Source: an uncultured Flavobacteriaceae bacterium (GTDB lineage Bacteria > Bacteroidota > Bacteroidia > Flavobacteriales > Flavobacteriaceae). Taken from it: a DNA stretch of 64,000 nt. The notes under the pieces were generated by a model. That model was not told the origin of the DNA. It worked only from the letters and a program-made list of their open reading frames with translations, and ran no database searches. Location of the stretch: contig CAJIYH010000003.1 of assembly GCA_905181615.1 (NCBI GenBank), forward strand, positions 62,001-126,000. Direction: 5' to 3'. This document shows positions 27,905 through 37,400 of the stretch, one piece after another (the first letter of the stretch is position 1; every line of letters begins with the position of its first letter). The position numbers were made by a program, and so were the translations under genes.

Positions 27905-28432
27905 TTAATTGTAATACGGGGAAATCATATAATAGACTACAACTCCTGTAACTGTTACGTAGAGCCATATTGGAAATGTAATTCTTGCGATTTTTCTATG
28001 CTGTGTAAATTGTTGAGATATTCCTCGAACAAAGGAAATTAAAACCAACGGAATCAAAGCAATTGATAATAATATATGTGAAATAAGGATGCCAAAGTAA
28101 AGCACTTTAACCCACCCTTCACCACCAAATTTAGTTGGATCTGAAGTTAAATGATAAGCAATATACATCAACAAAAAGGTTAAAGAAAGGCCAATAGCCG
28201 TTTTCATTAACTGCTCATGCAAATTTATCTTCCGTTTTTTAATTGCCCATAGTGCAATTAATAAAATAATTGCAGTATAACCATTAATAGCAGCATAGAT
28301 TGGTGGAAGAAATGAAAATGATTGGATATTTTCTAATCGGAATCTAAACAAAATGGCTACAACAACTGGAATAACTATCGAAACCCCAACAATCGCTTTT
28401 TTATATTTTAATGAAGATTTACTAGCATTCAT
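27905..28432 (-). CDS. DUF420 family membrane protein, putative cytochrome oxidase maturation factor
   Basis: A 175-residue protein with five predicted membrane helices, among them IVIPVVVAILFRF, INGYTAIILLIALWAI and YFGILISHILLSIALIPLVLISF. Conserved His residues occur in LHEQLMK, AYHLTSD and ISHI. DUF420 includes CtaM, needed for maturation of aa3-type oxidases in Firmicutes. A similar role here is suggested by its position between SCO and the oxidase genes. Confidence 0.88.
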   Translation of the reverse strand: MNASKSSLKYKKAIVGVSIVIPVVVAILFRFRLENIQSFSFLPPIYAAINGYTAIILLIALWAIKKRKINLHEQLMKTAIGLSLTFLLMYIAYHLTSDPTKFGGEGWVKVLYFGILISHILLSIALIPLVLISFVRGISQQFTQHRKIARITFPIWLYVTVTGVVVYYMISPYYN

Positions 28433-28438
28433 AATAAT

Positions 28439-29143
28439 TTAGTGTTCGTTAAGTAAAAGCTTGATGTCGTTTAAAAGCATATCTACCCCTTGCTCTTTAT
28501 CGTTTTCTTCGTCTATTCCGCTATAATAAATAATTGAATTACCATAGTTGTCTTGACGAGAACGGATAAAACCCTTTTTATCAATTAAAGCAAAAGATCC
28601 CGAATGTTCAAATCCGTCGGCAATCGCTGGATTTGTTTTTGCAAATATATTAAATCCATTATTTGCTAAATCATATACAGTAGCTTTAGGTCCTGTTAAA
28701 AAATTCCAAGAAGTTGAACTTCCAACATATCCTTCGGAGTAGCTTTTTAAAACAGATGGAGTGTCATGTTCTGGGTCTATGGTAAAAGAGGCAATCCCAA
28801 AATCACTTTTATCCCCGAAATTATCATTAATGATTTTCATGTTTTTATTCATGATCGGACAAATTGAAGGGCAACTCGTGAAGAAAAATTCTACAACATA
28901 AACCTTACCTAAATAATCTTCGTTAGAAACATAAAGGCTGTCTTGATTTAGAAACAGAAAATCTGGAACTTTTCTAGGTTCTCCATTATTCTTAATGTAA
29001 TCAAGCGACTTGAATCCTGGCTTAACAGATCGGCTACTTTCCACAGTAGTGTTTTTAGAAAGACGGGAATAGATTTTTGGAACAACTATTACAGCAAAAA
29101 TGATTACGATGACTATAAGTCCTAAATAAGAAGATTTTTTCAT
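28439..29143 (-). CDS. SCO1/SenC family copper chaperone
   Basis: A 234-residue membrane-anchored thioredoxin-fold protein. One N-terminal helix (about 7-23), then FFFTSCPSICPIMNKNMK with the CxxxC copper site (Cys91, Cys95), DPEHDTP, and the third ligand His180 in GFEHSGSF. SCO proteins deliver copper to the CuA site of cytochrome oxidase subunit II. All copper ligands are present. Six bases separate it from DUF420. Confidence 0.95.
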   Translation of the reverse strand: MKKSSYLGLIVIVIIFAVIVVPKIYSRLSKNTTVESSRSVKPGFKSLDYIKNNGEPRKVPDFLFLNQDSLYVSNEDYLGKVYVVEFFFTSCPSICPIMNKNMKIINDNFGDKSDFGIASFTIDPEHDTPSVLKSYSEGYVGSSTSWNFLTGPKATVYDLANNGFNIFAKTNPAIADGFEHSGSFALIDKKGFIRSRQDNYGNSIIYYSGIDEENDKEQGVDMLLNDIKLLLNEH

Positions 29144-29197
29144 TTTTTAAATGTAGTATTTAATGACATTAAATATGTCCATAATAATAACTCTATT

Positions 29198-29863
29198 CTA
29201 ATTCTGTCTTCTGGCGTTGTTAACTTTAAGAGCCAATCGGTATTGTGCCAAAATCACTTTGACATCGTCTGTCATTTTATTATTAAGCGATGCAACAGAA
29301 GAAGCGTCGTAACCATACAAAGTTCCCACATCTTCATCATCATCACGTCCTCGAAGTGTTTTGTCTTTATCAATAATAAAAACAGTAGATGTACTTTGCT
29401 TAGGGGATAAAACTACATCACTTTGAAGGCTTTTAAATAAGGCTTTAATTTGTTCAGGATTACCAAAAATAAATTTCCAATTCACCATGTCAGTCCCAAC
29501 ACCTATTTGAATCTCTGAAACAATCTCTTTAATTTCATCTTGAAGGCTATCTTGAACTGCAATTACAAACTGAAAATCTTTGAATTTATAGAATCGTTTG
29601 TATATTTTTTGATTCAAATTAAACGCATCTCCTTTTTTATTTTCTAAGTCATTCCCCCAAAAACCTAAAACAGTAATCTTATCATTCAATTTAACAGCAG
29701 GACCGTCTAGGGTTGTCCAAAAATTAATTTCAGGAAGGTTTTCTGTAAGAATTGGAAGTTTTGCAAAATTATTAATTCCAGAAGCGAAAAAAAGGTAAAT
29801 CACGATTGGGAATACAAAAAGAATTCCAAGCACTAAGAACTTTTTAAAGGAGTTATTTTTCAT
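29198..29863 (-). CDS. Membrane-anchored thioredoxin-like protein lacking cysteines, oxidase cluster
   Basis: A 221-residue protein not assigned to a named family. One N-terminal helix (about 9-27), then a soluble domain. ITVLGFWGNDLENKKGDAFNL and STVFIIDKDKTLRGR occupy the places of the strand-cysteine loop and the late FLIDKDGxIR strand in SCO/peroxiredoxin folds, but the protein has no cysteine at all. It may be a redox-dead relative of SCO. Genes like it sit at this position in other flavobacterial oxidase clusters. It starts 8 bases after the subunit IV gene. Confidence 0.7.
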   Translation of the reverse strand: MKNNSFKKFLVLGILFVFPIVIYLFFASGINNFAKLPILTENLPEINFWTTLDGPAVKLNDKITVLGFWGNDLENKKGDAFNLNQKIYKRFYKFKDFQFVIAVQDSLQDEIKEIVSEIQIGVGTDMVNWKFIFGNPEQIKALFKSLQSDVVLSPKQSTSTVFIIDKDKTLRGRDDDEDVGTLYGYDASSVASLNNKMTDDVKVILAQYRLALKVNNARRQN

Positions 29864-29871
29864 TGATTAAT

Positions 29872-30255
29872 TTAGAAATTCCAACTCACAAAACCGGTCC
29901 GCATAACCTCAAAAATATAATCAGCTTCTACTAATAGAATCCAACTTAAGAATGGGATTAAGAATACTAAAGGAAATACGATAGATCCTTTGAAGCTACC
30001 TTTTTCGTCGCGGATGTGCATAAAGTCCCAAGCAATATAATATGCTTTTACAATCGTTAATATGATGAATATCCAGTTCAAGATTTTCATCCCTAAAAAC
30101 ATCCCCATAAGACTTTGGGGCTTGACAATTCCGAGTATTACCTCAACTGTTGTAACTATAGATAAAAAGATCAAAACCCCCCAGATTTTCTGAACGTTTG
30201 ACTTGAATTTTAATAATCCTCTGAAGATGGCTAAGTTTTCTGTATCGTGTGCCAT
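29872..30255 (-). CDS. Cytochrome c oxidase subunit IV family protein
   Basis: A 127-residue protein with three membrane helices: VLIFLSIVTTVEVILGIV (about 25-42), ILNWIFIILTIVKAYYIAWDFMH and IVFPLVFLIPFLSWILLVEADYIF. The helix pattern and the KAYYIAWDFMHI segment fit the prokaryotic COX4 family, a small accessory subunit of heme-copper oxidases. It follows the long subunit III gene after 19 bases. Confidence 0.88.
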   Translation of the reverse strand: MAHDTENLAIFRGLLKFKSNVQKIWGVLIFLSIVTTVEVILGIVKPQSLMGMFLGMKILNWIFIILTIVKAYYIAWDFMHIRDEKGSFKGSIVFPLVFLIPFLSWILLVEADYIFEVMRTGFVSWNF

Positions 30256-30274
30256 GATTTATAATTTATATTAA

Positions 30275-31255
30275 TTAAACAAGATAGAAAAATGTGAATA
30301 CAAATACCCAAACTAAATCTACAAAGTGCCAGTAAAGACCAACTTTCTCAACCATTTCATAGTGTCCTCTTTTTTCATAAGTACCCATTATAACATTAAA
30401 GAAAATAATGATATTAATTACAACTCCTGAAAAAACGTGGAATCCGTGAAATCCTGTTATGAAGAAAAAAAAGTCAGCAAAGAGTCGGTTTCCATATTCG
30501 TTGTGGATTAGGTTCGCCCCTTCTACAACATTGATGGCTCCTTCTAATTGGAGTAAAGAATCTTCTCTCGAAAGTATAATTTTATGCCCTGAAGCATCAA
30601 TTTTTTCACTTTTTATAACCAAATTTTCGTGAGCTACAAAACCTGCAGTCACCTCTTCAACACTATAACTTGGAAGGCTAGTTTCGCCAAAAAACCATAT
30701 TCCGTTGCTTTCTTCATGAGTAACTCTTGGTGTGTCGATGGTGGCAGCAAAGGCCTCTAGAGCAACGCGCTCACCTGTTTCTGCATCCATAAACTGAAGT
30801 ATTTGACCTCCTTTGGTTTCTAGTGCCCCATACTCACCTTTAATAAAGTTTTTCCATTCCCATGCTTGAGATCCAACAAAAATTGCACCCCCAATAATGG
30901 TAAGCAACATATAAAAAGTAACCTTTGCTTTGTTCATATGGTGTCCTGCGTCCACCGCTAATACCATTGTAACCGAAGAGAAAATAAGCACAAAAGTCAT
31001 CAAAGCAACATAGTACATGGGAGCATCAACTCCGTGTAAAAAAGGAAAGTGAGTAAACACCTCATCGGCTATAGGCCACGAATCAATATTTTTAAATCTA
31101 GAAAAACCGTAAGCGACTAGGAAGCCAGTAAATGTTAATGCATCGGAAACGATGAAAAACCACATCATCATTTTCCCATAACTTGTATTAAGTGGTTTAG
31201 CACCTCCACCCCAAGGGTTGGACTCTTCTTTTATATTGTTAGCTGTAACTTCCAT
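30275..31255 (-). CDS. Cytochrome c oxidase subunit III (long form with soluble insert)
   Basis: A 326-residue heme-copper oxidase subunit III. It starts with a short soluble stretch, then helices (about 28-50, 80-100, 112-130), an inserted hydrophilic segment of about 120 residues (137-258), and the last helices with FITGFHGFHVFSGV and YWHFVDLVWVFVFTFFYL, the COX3 signature. The insert is not part of the canonical subunit. It presumably lies outside the membrane. It lies 42 bases after the short subunit III gene. Confidence 0.93.
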   Translation of the reverse strand: MEVTANNIKEESNPWGGGAKPLNTSYGKMMMWFFIVSDALTFTGFLVAYGFSRFKNIDSWPIADEVFTHFPFLHGVDAPMYYVALMTFVLIFSSVTMVLAVDAGHHMNKAKVTFYMLLTIIGGAIFVGSQAWEWKNFIKGEYGALETKGGQILQFMDAETGERVALEAFAATIDTPRVTHEESNGIWFFGETSLPSYSVEEVTAGFVAHENLVIKSEKIDASGHKIILSREDSLLQLEGAINVVEGANLIHNEYGNRLFADFFFFITGFHGFHVFSGVVINIIIFFNVIMGTYEKRGHYEMVEKVGLYWHFVDLVWVFVFTFFYLV

Positions 31256-31297
31256 AAAAAACTGTCAAATTTTAATTTTACAAAAATAGTATTTTTT

Positions 31298-31870
31298 TTA
31301 ACTATACACGCTCACGAAAACGTATAAATAAATCCATAAAAAATCAAGAAAATGCCAAAACAATTCTGCCAGCTCATACCCGAGTTTTTGATCTGGGGTG
31401 TAAGCGTTTTTATAGCTTTGGAAAATCACGATCATTAAAACAATTAAACCACCAAAAACATGGGCAAGATGGAGTAATACTAAAACGTATATAAATGAGG
31501 TATTTATGGAGCTTGCAGCTCCAGTAAAGTAATATCCTTGAGCGATAATCTCTGAAAACCCTGTAAATTGTAAATAAACAAATAATAAGGTTAGCCCTAA
31601 GGTAGTCCAAAGAAATGTTTTTTGAAGTGATGTTTTTCCTTGATTCAAAGCCTTTTTTCCAAGAAAAAAAGAAATACTACTCAGTAAAAGAAGAATCGTA
31701 CTGTACGTAAATACATCGGGTAATTCAAAAGATGTTAACCAATCTGCTCTAGAACTACTAACTACATAGGCGCTGGTTAATCCTGCGAATGTCATCGTCA
31801 TACTAATCATTGCAAACCAAAGCATCATTTTTTTGGCTCGAGCGTTTTTTTCTTGCATCGTCTTTTCCAT
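31298..31870 (-). CDS. Cytochrome c oxidase subunit III (short form)
   Basis: A 190-residue, five-helix subunit III with LVLLHLAHVFGGLIVLM and the closing ELFWHFLDFLWIYLYVFVSVYS, equivalent to the COX3 signature. A second, longer subunit III gene follows, so the cluster carries two COX3-family proteins. Subunits I and II are not in this window and presumably lie elsewhere. It begins immediately after the ctaB stop, with no gap. Confidence 0.93.
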   Translation of the reverse strand: MEKTMQEKNARAKKMMLWFAMISMTMTFAGLTSAYVVSSSRADWLTSFELPDVFTYSTILLLLSSISFFLGKKALNQGKTSLQKTFLWTTLGLTLLFVYLQFTGFSEIIAQGYYFTGAASSINTSFIYVLVLLHLAHVFGGLIVLMIVIFQSYKNAYTPDQKLGYELAELFWHFLDFLWIYLYVFVSVYS

Positions 31871-32782
31871 TTACAAAATCATTTTATCAATTACATATAT
31901 AATTTGAACAAGTGTAATATACCCTACACTAGAAAACATTAATTTTTTTGCTGCTTCTTTTGTTTTCAAAAACATTAATTGAAGAGCAAAATATAACATA
32001 ATCAAACCTAAAATCCCTACTATAATAGCACCCGCCAAACTTAAATTAAAACTTCCTGTAAAGGCGGTGACGGGCAATAAAGAAATCACAAGCATCCAAA
32101 GGGTGTAAAAGACAATCTGAAAAGCCGTAGCTTTATCTGCTTTACCTGAAGGTAACATTTTGAAACCTGCTTTTTTATAATCATCATCTAGCATCCATCC
32201 AATAGCCCAAAAGTGTGGAAATTGCCAGAAGAATTGAATCATAAACAAAACTCCAGGTTCTATACCAAACTGATCTGAGTAGGCTAGCCAACCTAACATA
32301 AAAGGTATTGCTCCAGGAAAGGCACCAACAAAAACAGCCAAAGGTGTTATTGTTTTAAGGGGTGTATACACACACACATATAAGAAAATTGAAAGACCTC
32401 CAAAAAAAGCTGTTCTAGTATTTATTGCGCATAAAACTAACAAACCTAAAATCGTTAGAATCCCAGCGATTACAAGGGCCGATTGAACCGACATTCTTCC
32501 CGAAGGGAGAGGTCTGTTTTTGGTTCGATTCATGAGTGCGTCAAGGTCTTTTTCTATAACTTGATTAAAAGCATTTGAAGCTCCAACCATAAAATAACCT
32601 CCGAAGGCCAATAAAATCATATCGGTTAAAACAGGAACATCTGCAGCTAACAAATAACCTGCAATTGAAGAAAAAACAACACTCAAAGCCAGTCGCACTT
32701 TTGTCAACTGTTTAAAGTCGTCCAAAAAAAGTGATAATGAAGATGGGCTGGCGGTGTCTATTTGAATTTTATCTACATTCAT
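31871..32782 (-). CDS. ctaB: Protoheme IX farnesyltransferase (heme O synthase)
   Basis: A 303-residue UbiA-family membrane enzyme that farnesylates heme B to heme O. It has the prenyl-diphosphate site NAFNQVIEKDLDALMNRTK, PLPSGRM, and the second Asp-rich loop around WMLDDDYKKAGFKMLP, with about nine helices. ATG 32782 is chosen over the in-frame TTG 32794 because that codon lies inside a TATCTTTG promoter element. First gene of the oxidase operon. Confidence 0.94.
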   Translation of the reverse strand: MNVDKIQIDTASPSSLSLFLDDFKQLTKVRLALSVVFSSIAGYLLAADVPVLTDMILLAFGGYFMVGASNAFNQVIEKDLDALMNRTKNRPLPSGRMSVQSALVIAGILTILGLLVLCAINTRTAFFGGLSIFLYVCVYTPLKTITPLAVFVGAFPGAIPFMLGWLAYSDQFGIEPGVLFMIQFFWQFPHFWAIGWMLDDDYKKAGFKMLPSGKADKATAFQIVFYTLWMLVISLLPVTAFTGSFNLSLAGAIIVGILGLIMLYFALQLMFLKTKEAAKKLMFSSVGYITLVQIIYVIDKMIL

Positions 32783-32791
32783 ATTCTTGTG

Positions 32792-32799
32792 CAAAGATA
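32792..32799 (-). promoter_or_regulatory. Candidate -7 promoter element TATCTTTG upstream of ctaB
   Basis: The complement reads TATCTTTG, an exact TAnnTTTG match 9 bases before the ctaB ATG. The upstream TonB-family gene ends in a terminator (32853-32880), so a promoter here would start the oxidase operon. Confidence 0.5.
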
Positions 32800-32852
32800 A
32801 TGTACAATACCTTATTTACCATAGAAACATAAATCTAAATTATAGCCAACCA

Positions 32853-32880
32853 AAAAGCCCAAAGTTTCCTTCGGGCTTTA
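32853..32880 (-). terminator. Rho-independent terminator after the TonB-family gene
   Basis: On the minus strand AAAGCCC pairs with GGGCTTT across a 12-base interval that can extend the stem (GAAGG...), followed by a T run. It lies 20 bases beyond the TonB-family stop and separates the sprA/gcvH/tonB unit from the ctaB/cox unit. Confidence 0.85.
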
Positions 32881-32899
32881 GTTAAAATAGGATATGTTT

Positions 32900-33604
32900 T
32901 TATTGTAATCTAAATGATATAGGAATGCTAAAAGGCACTCGTACTGGGCGACCTCTTTGTTTTCCTGGGGTCATTTTAGGAAGCTTTGATATAATTCGTT
33001 TTGCTTCTTTCTCTAAGTTTTTATCCGGACCACGCATTCTAATGTTAGTGATACTTCCATCTTTAGAAATAATGAAATTTACATAAACTCGTCCTTGGAC
33101 TCCCATTTCCTGAGCGATTTCAGGGTAACGGAAATTCTTACGGATATGTTTGTTGATTTGCTCTTGAAAACATTTTCTTCGATCTGACTTAGCTACTTTC
33201 TCACATCCAGGAAACAAAGGGACATCTTCAATAACCGCAAAAGGCACATCTACATCTTCAAAATCATCAACGACATCAACAATCTCAACAATTTCTTCTT
33301 GATCTGTTTCGGTAGATTCAATTACTGTTTCTTCAATATCTTCTTCATCTTCAACAATCTCAATTACTTCTGGAGCTGGTGGTGGCGGTGGCGGTGGCGG
33401 TGGTGTTTTTATTTGTTCTGTAATCGGAACTTCTTCATCATCTTCGTCATCGACATTAAGAGCTTCATAATCGAAAGCTGATTTTTCGTAGGTCTTCCAC
33501 TCGATGGCTACCCATGAAAACAGAAGCACTGAGGCAAGTCCAATTGCAAAATACAGACTGCTGTTTTTGGTCAAGTCAGCTTTTGGGGTTTTTTTCAGTT
33601 GCAT
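32900..33604 (-). CDS. TonB family energy transducer
   Basis: A 234-residue inner membrane protein. One membrane helix (about 16-31), an acidic segment (about 45-60), a run of nine prolines (about 69-77), a very acidic periplasmic linker (Glu/Asp-rich, about 80-120) and a C-terminal TonB domain containing GRVYVNFIISKDGSITNIRM. It passes proton-motive force to TonB-dependent outer membrane receptors, of which SusC at 59670-62600 is one candidate among many. It follows the VanZ gene by 23 bases. Confidence 0.93.
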   Translation of the reverse strand: MQLKKTPKADLTKNSSLYFAIGLASVLLFSWVAIEWKTYEKSAFDYEALNVDDEDDEEVPITEQIKTPPPPPPPPPAPEVIEIVEDEEDIEETVIESTETDQEEIVEIVDVVDDFEDVDVPFAVIEDVPLFPGCEKVAKSDRRKCFQEQINKHIRKNFRYPEIAQEMGVQGRVYVNFIISKDGSITNIRMRGPDKNLEKEAKRIISKLPKMTPGKQRGRPVRVPFSIPISFRLQ

Positions 33605-33627
33605 AGAACGTTATTTAGATAGCTAAT

Positions 33628-34008
33628 TTATAAAAATACGGCATTTGACAATAACTTTTTAACTCTTTTTGATAAAAAAATAAACAAAACTATTCCTAGA
33701 GTGTTCGCTAATATATCATAAAGCTCAAAACTTCGGTAAGGCAGAAAGCTTCCTTGAATGATTTCGAGAACCAAACCCAGAGTAAATGCACTTATAATAG
33801 TCGATTTTTTTGATGTTTTAAATTTCCAATCCAGATCTAAAGCCAAAAAAAGACTTGTTGCGAAACAAAAATAAGCAAACCCGTGCGCGAGTTTGTCAAT
33901 TTCTATGACCTGGGTTTCTTTTTGAGGAAAAGCTAAAGGTATGGTCGAAAGAATAACAATACCAATTCCTAAAACAAAACCAATAAAAGTAAATCTATAT
34001 CTAAGCAC
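33628..34008 (-). CDS. VanZ-like family membrane protein
   Basis: A 126-residue protein with four membrane helices. It carries IDKLAHGFAYFCFATSLFLAL and the STIISAFTLGLVLEIIQGSFLPYRSFELYDILANTLG pattern typical of VanZ-like proteins (AHxxxY...E..Q...R..D..N). Its molecular function is unknown in this branch. Its start overlaps the gcvH stop by 8 bases. Confidence 0.92.
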   Translation of the reverse strand: MLRYRFTFIGFVLGIGIVILSTIPLAFPQKETQVIEIDKLAHGFAYFCFATSLFLALDLDWKFKTSKKSTIISAFTLGLVLEIIQGSFLPYRSFELYDILANTLGIVLFIFLSKRVKKLLSNAVFL

Positions 34009-34381
34009 CTATTATCTGGTTGTAAGCATCTGCATCAAGCAGTTCACTTATTTGTGCTTCATTGTCTAATTGAATTTTAATCATCCATCCCTTTCCATAA
34101 GGGTCTTCATTTACCATTTCTGGCTCATCTTCTAGAGACTCGTTAAATTCTATAATGGTGCCAGAAAGTGGCATGAAAAGATCTGAAACTGTCTTTACTG
34201 CCTCTACAGTCCCAAAGACTTCGGATATTTCAAGCTTTTCATCTAAAGTTTCAACTTCAACGTATACAATATCTCCTAATTCACCTTGAGCAAATTGAGT
34301 AATTCCTACGGTTGCAATTCCATTTTCAATAGAAATCCATTCGTGGTCTTTAGTGTATTTTAATGTAGTGGGTGTGCTCAT
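34001..34381 (-). CDS. gcvH: Glycine cleavage system H protein
   Basis: A 126-residue lipoyl carrier. YTKDHEWISIENGIATVGIT is the family's N-terminal pattern, and the lipoylated lysine is Lys63 in VEAVKTVSDLFMPLSG. It shuttles the methylamine group between GcvP, GcvT and dihydrolipoamide dehydrogenase. The other glycine cleavage genes are not in this window. It sits 43 bases downstream of sprA, a common flavobacterial arrangement. Confidence 0.97.
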   Translation of the reverse strand: MSTPTTLKYTKDHEWISIENGIATVGITQFAQGELGDIVYVEVETLDEKLEISEVFGTVEAVKTVSDLFMPLSGTIIEFNESLEDEPEMVNEDPYGKGWMIKIQLDNEAQISELLDADAYNQIIGA

Positions 34382-34424
34382 CTTTTGGTTGTTTTAAAAA
34401 AACAAATATAACAGATTCTCTCTA

Positions 34425-37400
34425 TCAATTCCCAAAATTATATCGAATGCTTATACCGGAACGAATTGATGTTTGTGGAAAAGCAGACGAAATAGCAAAT
34501 TCAGAGAAGTTATGATCGTAAAAAAATTGACTTGTAAGGTTTTTTGAGAGTGCGTAATCTGCTGTTAGCTTAATGGACCATAAAGTCTGCCCAGCTGTAA
34601 CTTGATTGTTGTCTATTTCTAGGTTTCGTAGGACGGTTATGTTGTTCCGATAAGATAAATCAGCCTTAATATTTAGGTCTCCTGAAAGCGTAGTTCGTTT
34701 CCCTCCAACTCGGGTTCTAATTCGTAAATCTTTTATTCGATACCCCATTCCAACTATATATTCTTGTCCTCTAGATTCGGTTAATAAGTTATTATCCAGA
34801 CTTAAAGAAAGTGCCCGATCTGTTTTGAGTTCGGCTAAAAATTTAAATGAATTTTTTAATTCTAAATCTACTCGTAAAAGTGGGTTAAACTGCTCTACCA
34901 AGTTTAGGTTTGAAAATAAGGTAGCAGGAATAAAATTACCTCCGTCATCCAATTGGTTTGGAATTGCTGGATCGAAGTCTAAATTGGACTGGAAATTATT
35001 AATGGTATAACTAGATCTGTATGCATGAGTTAATGAAAAACGATTGAATATTTTTTTCAAAGACTTGATGTCCATTAATCCTGTATATTTTAAATTCCAA
35101 TTGGGCAAGGGGGTCTTCTTGATTGGTTCCAAAGAAATACGTTCTGCCGATGTGCCAGAATATGCAGCTAGAAATGAAGGAATAATCACGGTTTGACTAG
35201 TCCTACCAAATCCTCTAGGAAAGCCTTCTTCATCAACATCTGTAGCTGGAATTCCTGCCGCTATAGCGAGACGCTGTGCCACTACTAATCGGTGTTCTCG
35301 GAACTTCTCGAAGTTAGGATTATAGGACCCTGAAGAGGCATTGAATGCTGTTTTAATTAATAAGGTTGATATCCCAAAATTACCATAGGTGTTTGGATTT
35401 AAAGGAACGTAGGACCCATTAATTACAGAGAAATTCTCAGATAAGTTTTCAGAGAAGTTTCGTTCGGCTGTAAAATCAATTAATAATCCTTTTCCAAAAT
35501 CAAATTGCCCTGAGACCTTTAATTGATTGTTATGAATTTTTGTAAATTGCTGGTTAAAATCAGGGAAGTCTGTTAGCCATCCGTTACGAGCTGCTTCATA
35601 TCGAACATCTGCTTGACTTCCAAAAGTAAAGCCTGGGGTGGGTTGTAATGTGCCTCCAAAACCTAAACTCGGTAAATATCCTGGCAGAACTTTACCGTTA
35701 TTTTCGGTGTATGTAAATTGAATACGCTTCATTACAGATAACACATCAGCTATAGAACGTAACATTCTTTTCTTTTTCTTTGGGACTTTTTTTGTTTCCT
35801 CAACCGGTGTTAAGGTGTTTTTTGAAGTAAGTATTTTTCTTAGTTTTTGTTCTCTATTTTGAATACCAAACAAGCGATAAATTTTAGACATTGAAATCGA
35901 TCCATTTAAAGTCTGAGTGTTTGCATTTTGGACTGTGTTCACAATCCCTAAAACATTCCCATCTATATCTTGAACATCAGCTAAGGCGTTTGAGCCTCGT
36001 TGCCAACTGAAATCTCCAGTGTAGCTATAATTTGCATCGATAAAACTTAAAAAAGGTATGTATTTTAAAGGTAACTTATAATTCAATGTTAAGGATTGAA
36101 AATGACGATTAGGATCTCCAATGTCCCATAAGCCATCCCAAATATCTCGGCTTTTATCTACCATTGAAGCTCCTTGATTGTTTTCTTGATAATAATTACG
36201 GACAATATTATTACTGGAGGCAGTGAAATTCATTTTTAGAGACCGGGACAAATTATGATTGATGCTATACGTCCAATCAAACAAAAAGTTTCGCTGTTGC
36301 AGGTCTGGAAGTGCAAGTTGTTGAGATGCATCAATTTCTTGGGAATAAACCTCTCTAAACTGTTGGCTGTTAAACAGACGGTTAATGTTAGAGCTGATTG
36401 CAATGTTATTTGGCATCAAGTTGAAATTAACTTCACGGAGCCATTGCCAGTATTTTTTTTTGTTAAGCGCTTTTATTTTCTTAAAAGGATTTATTTCTAA
36501 TGGACTAAAACCGTAATTATAATTTGCAGAAAGGGCTACTGTTTTGTTTGATTGACTTTGAATTTCATAATCATGATGAGAAAATTCATTGTATGCATAA
36601 GAAAAGTCAAAATTTTCTACATTATAAAAATGAGGTTTAGCTCCACTCCCATTCTTGCGAACTCCAATAAGGCTAATGCTTTTTCTTTCTGTATAGTCGA
36701 TTGCTTGATTTCTTATGGTGTCCTTTTGAGACTGCGTTGTTGCGGTAGCTATGCGATCTTTTAGAAGTAAATCTTGATAGAAAGGATCGTATTCTGGAGT
36801 AATTTGAGTTGCTCCAACATTATAGTTTAAAGGAATTTGAACCCCCCATTTCTTAGGTAATAATTGACCCACATTTACATTGGTTACAAAGTCGAATTGT
36901 GTAAGGTCTTCTCTGCTTCTTTCGTTAGGTGACTGTTCTATAGATCCAAAACCGATTGTAGACATGCGACCAGAAGCACTTATCGTTGCAAAATCTGCGA
37001 GATTTGCATCTAATGATCCAATAGCTGCCCATCCGCCTTGACTGTCTATTCCTGCGATTCTCAATTCATTGAACCACACTTCTCCACATAACACATCTCC
37101 AATGGCCTGTGAAGGGTTTTTAACCCCAATCATCATAGTCTTTATAGAGCCTAATGATGGATTTCCGATAACCGAAAATTTATATCTTTTTAAACCAGGA
37201 AGAGAACTAATTGGGGTGAATTCATCTATTATATTAAGGTCTTCATCATAGTAAATTGCCCCGTTTGAAATTTTTCCAATACTAGCGGCTTTTAGTTTGG
37301 ATAGAAACTCTATTGGAACATCAATAGAATTAAAGTCTGGTTGCCAAACCTCTTGAGCGCTTAATTTATTTGAAGCTCCTTCCATAAAAGAAGATGGCTT

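Noticed and set aside
33370-33410. Tandem GGTGGC-like repeat as a possible variable-number locus
   Set aside because: It encodes the nine-proline linker of the TonB-family protein in frame; such runs are normal for TonB, and length change by whole codons would be tolerated.
36255-36764. Plus-strand open frames antisense to sprA (for example 36255-36500 and 36552-36764)
   Set aside because: They have no family resemblance or ribosome-binding context and lie fully inside a conserved gene on the other strand.
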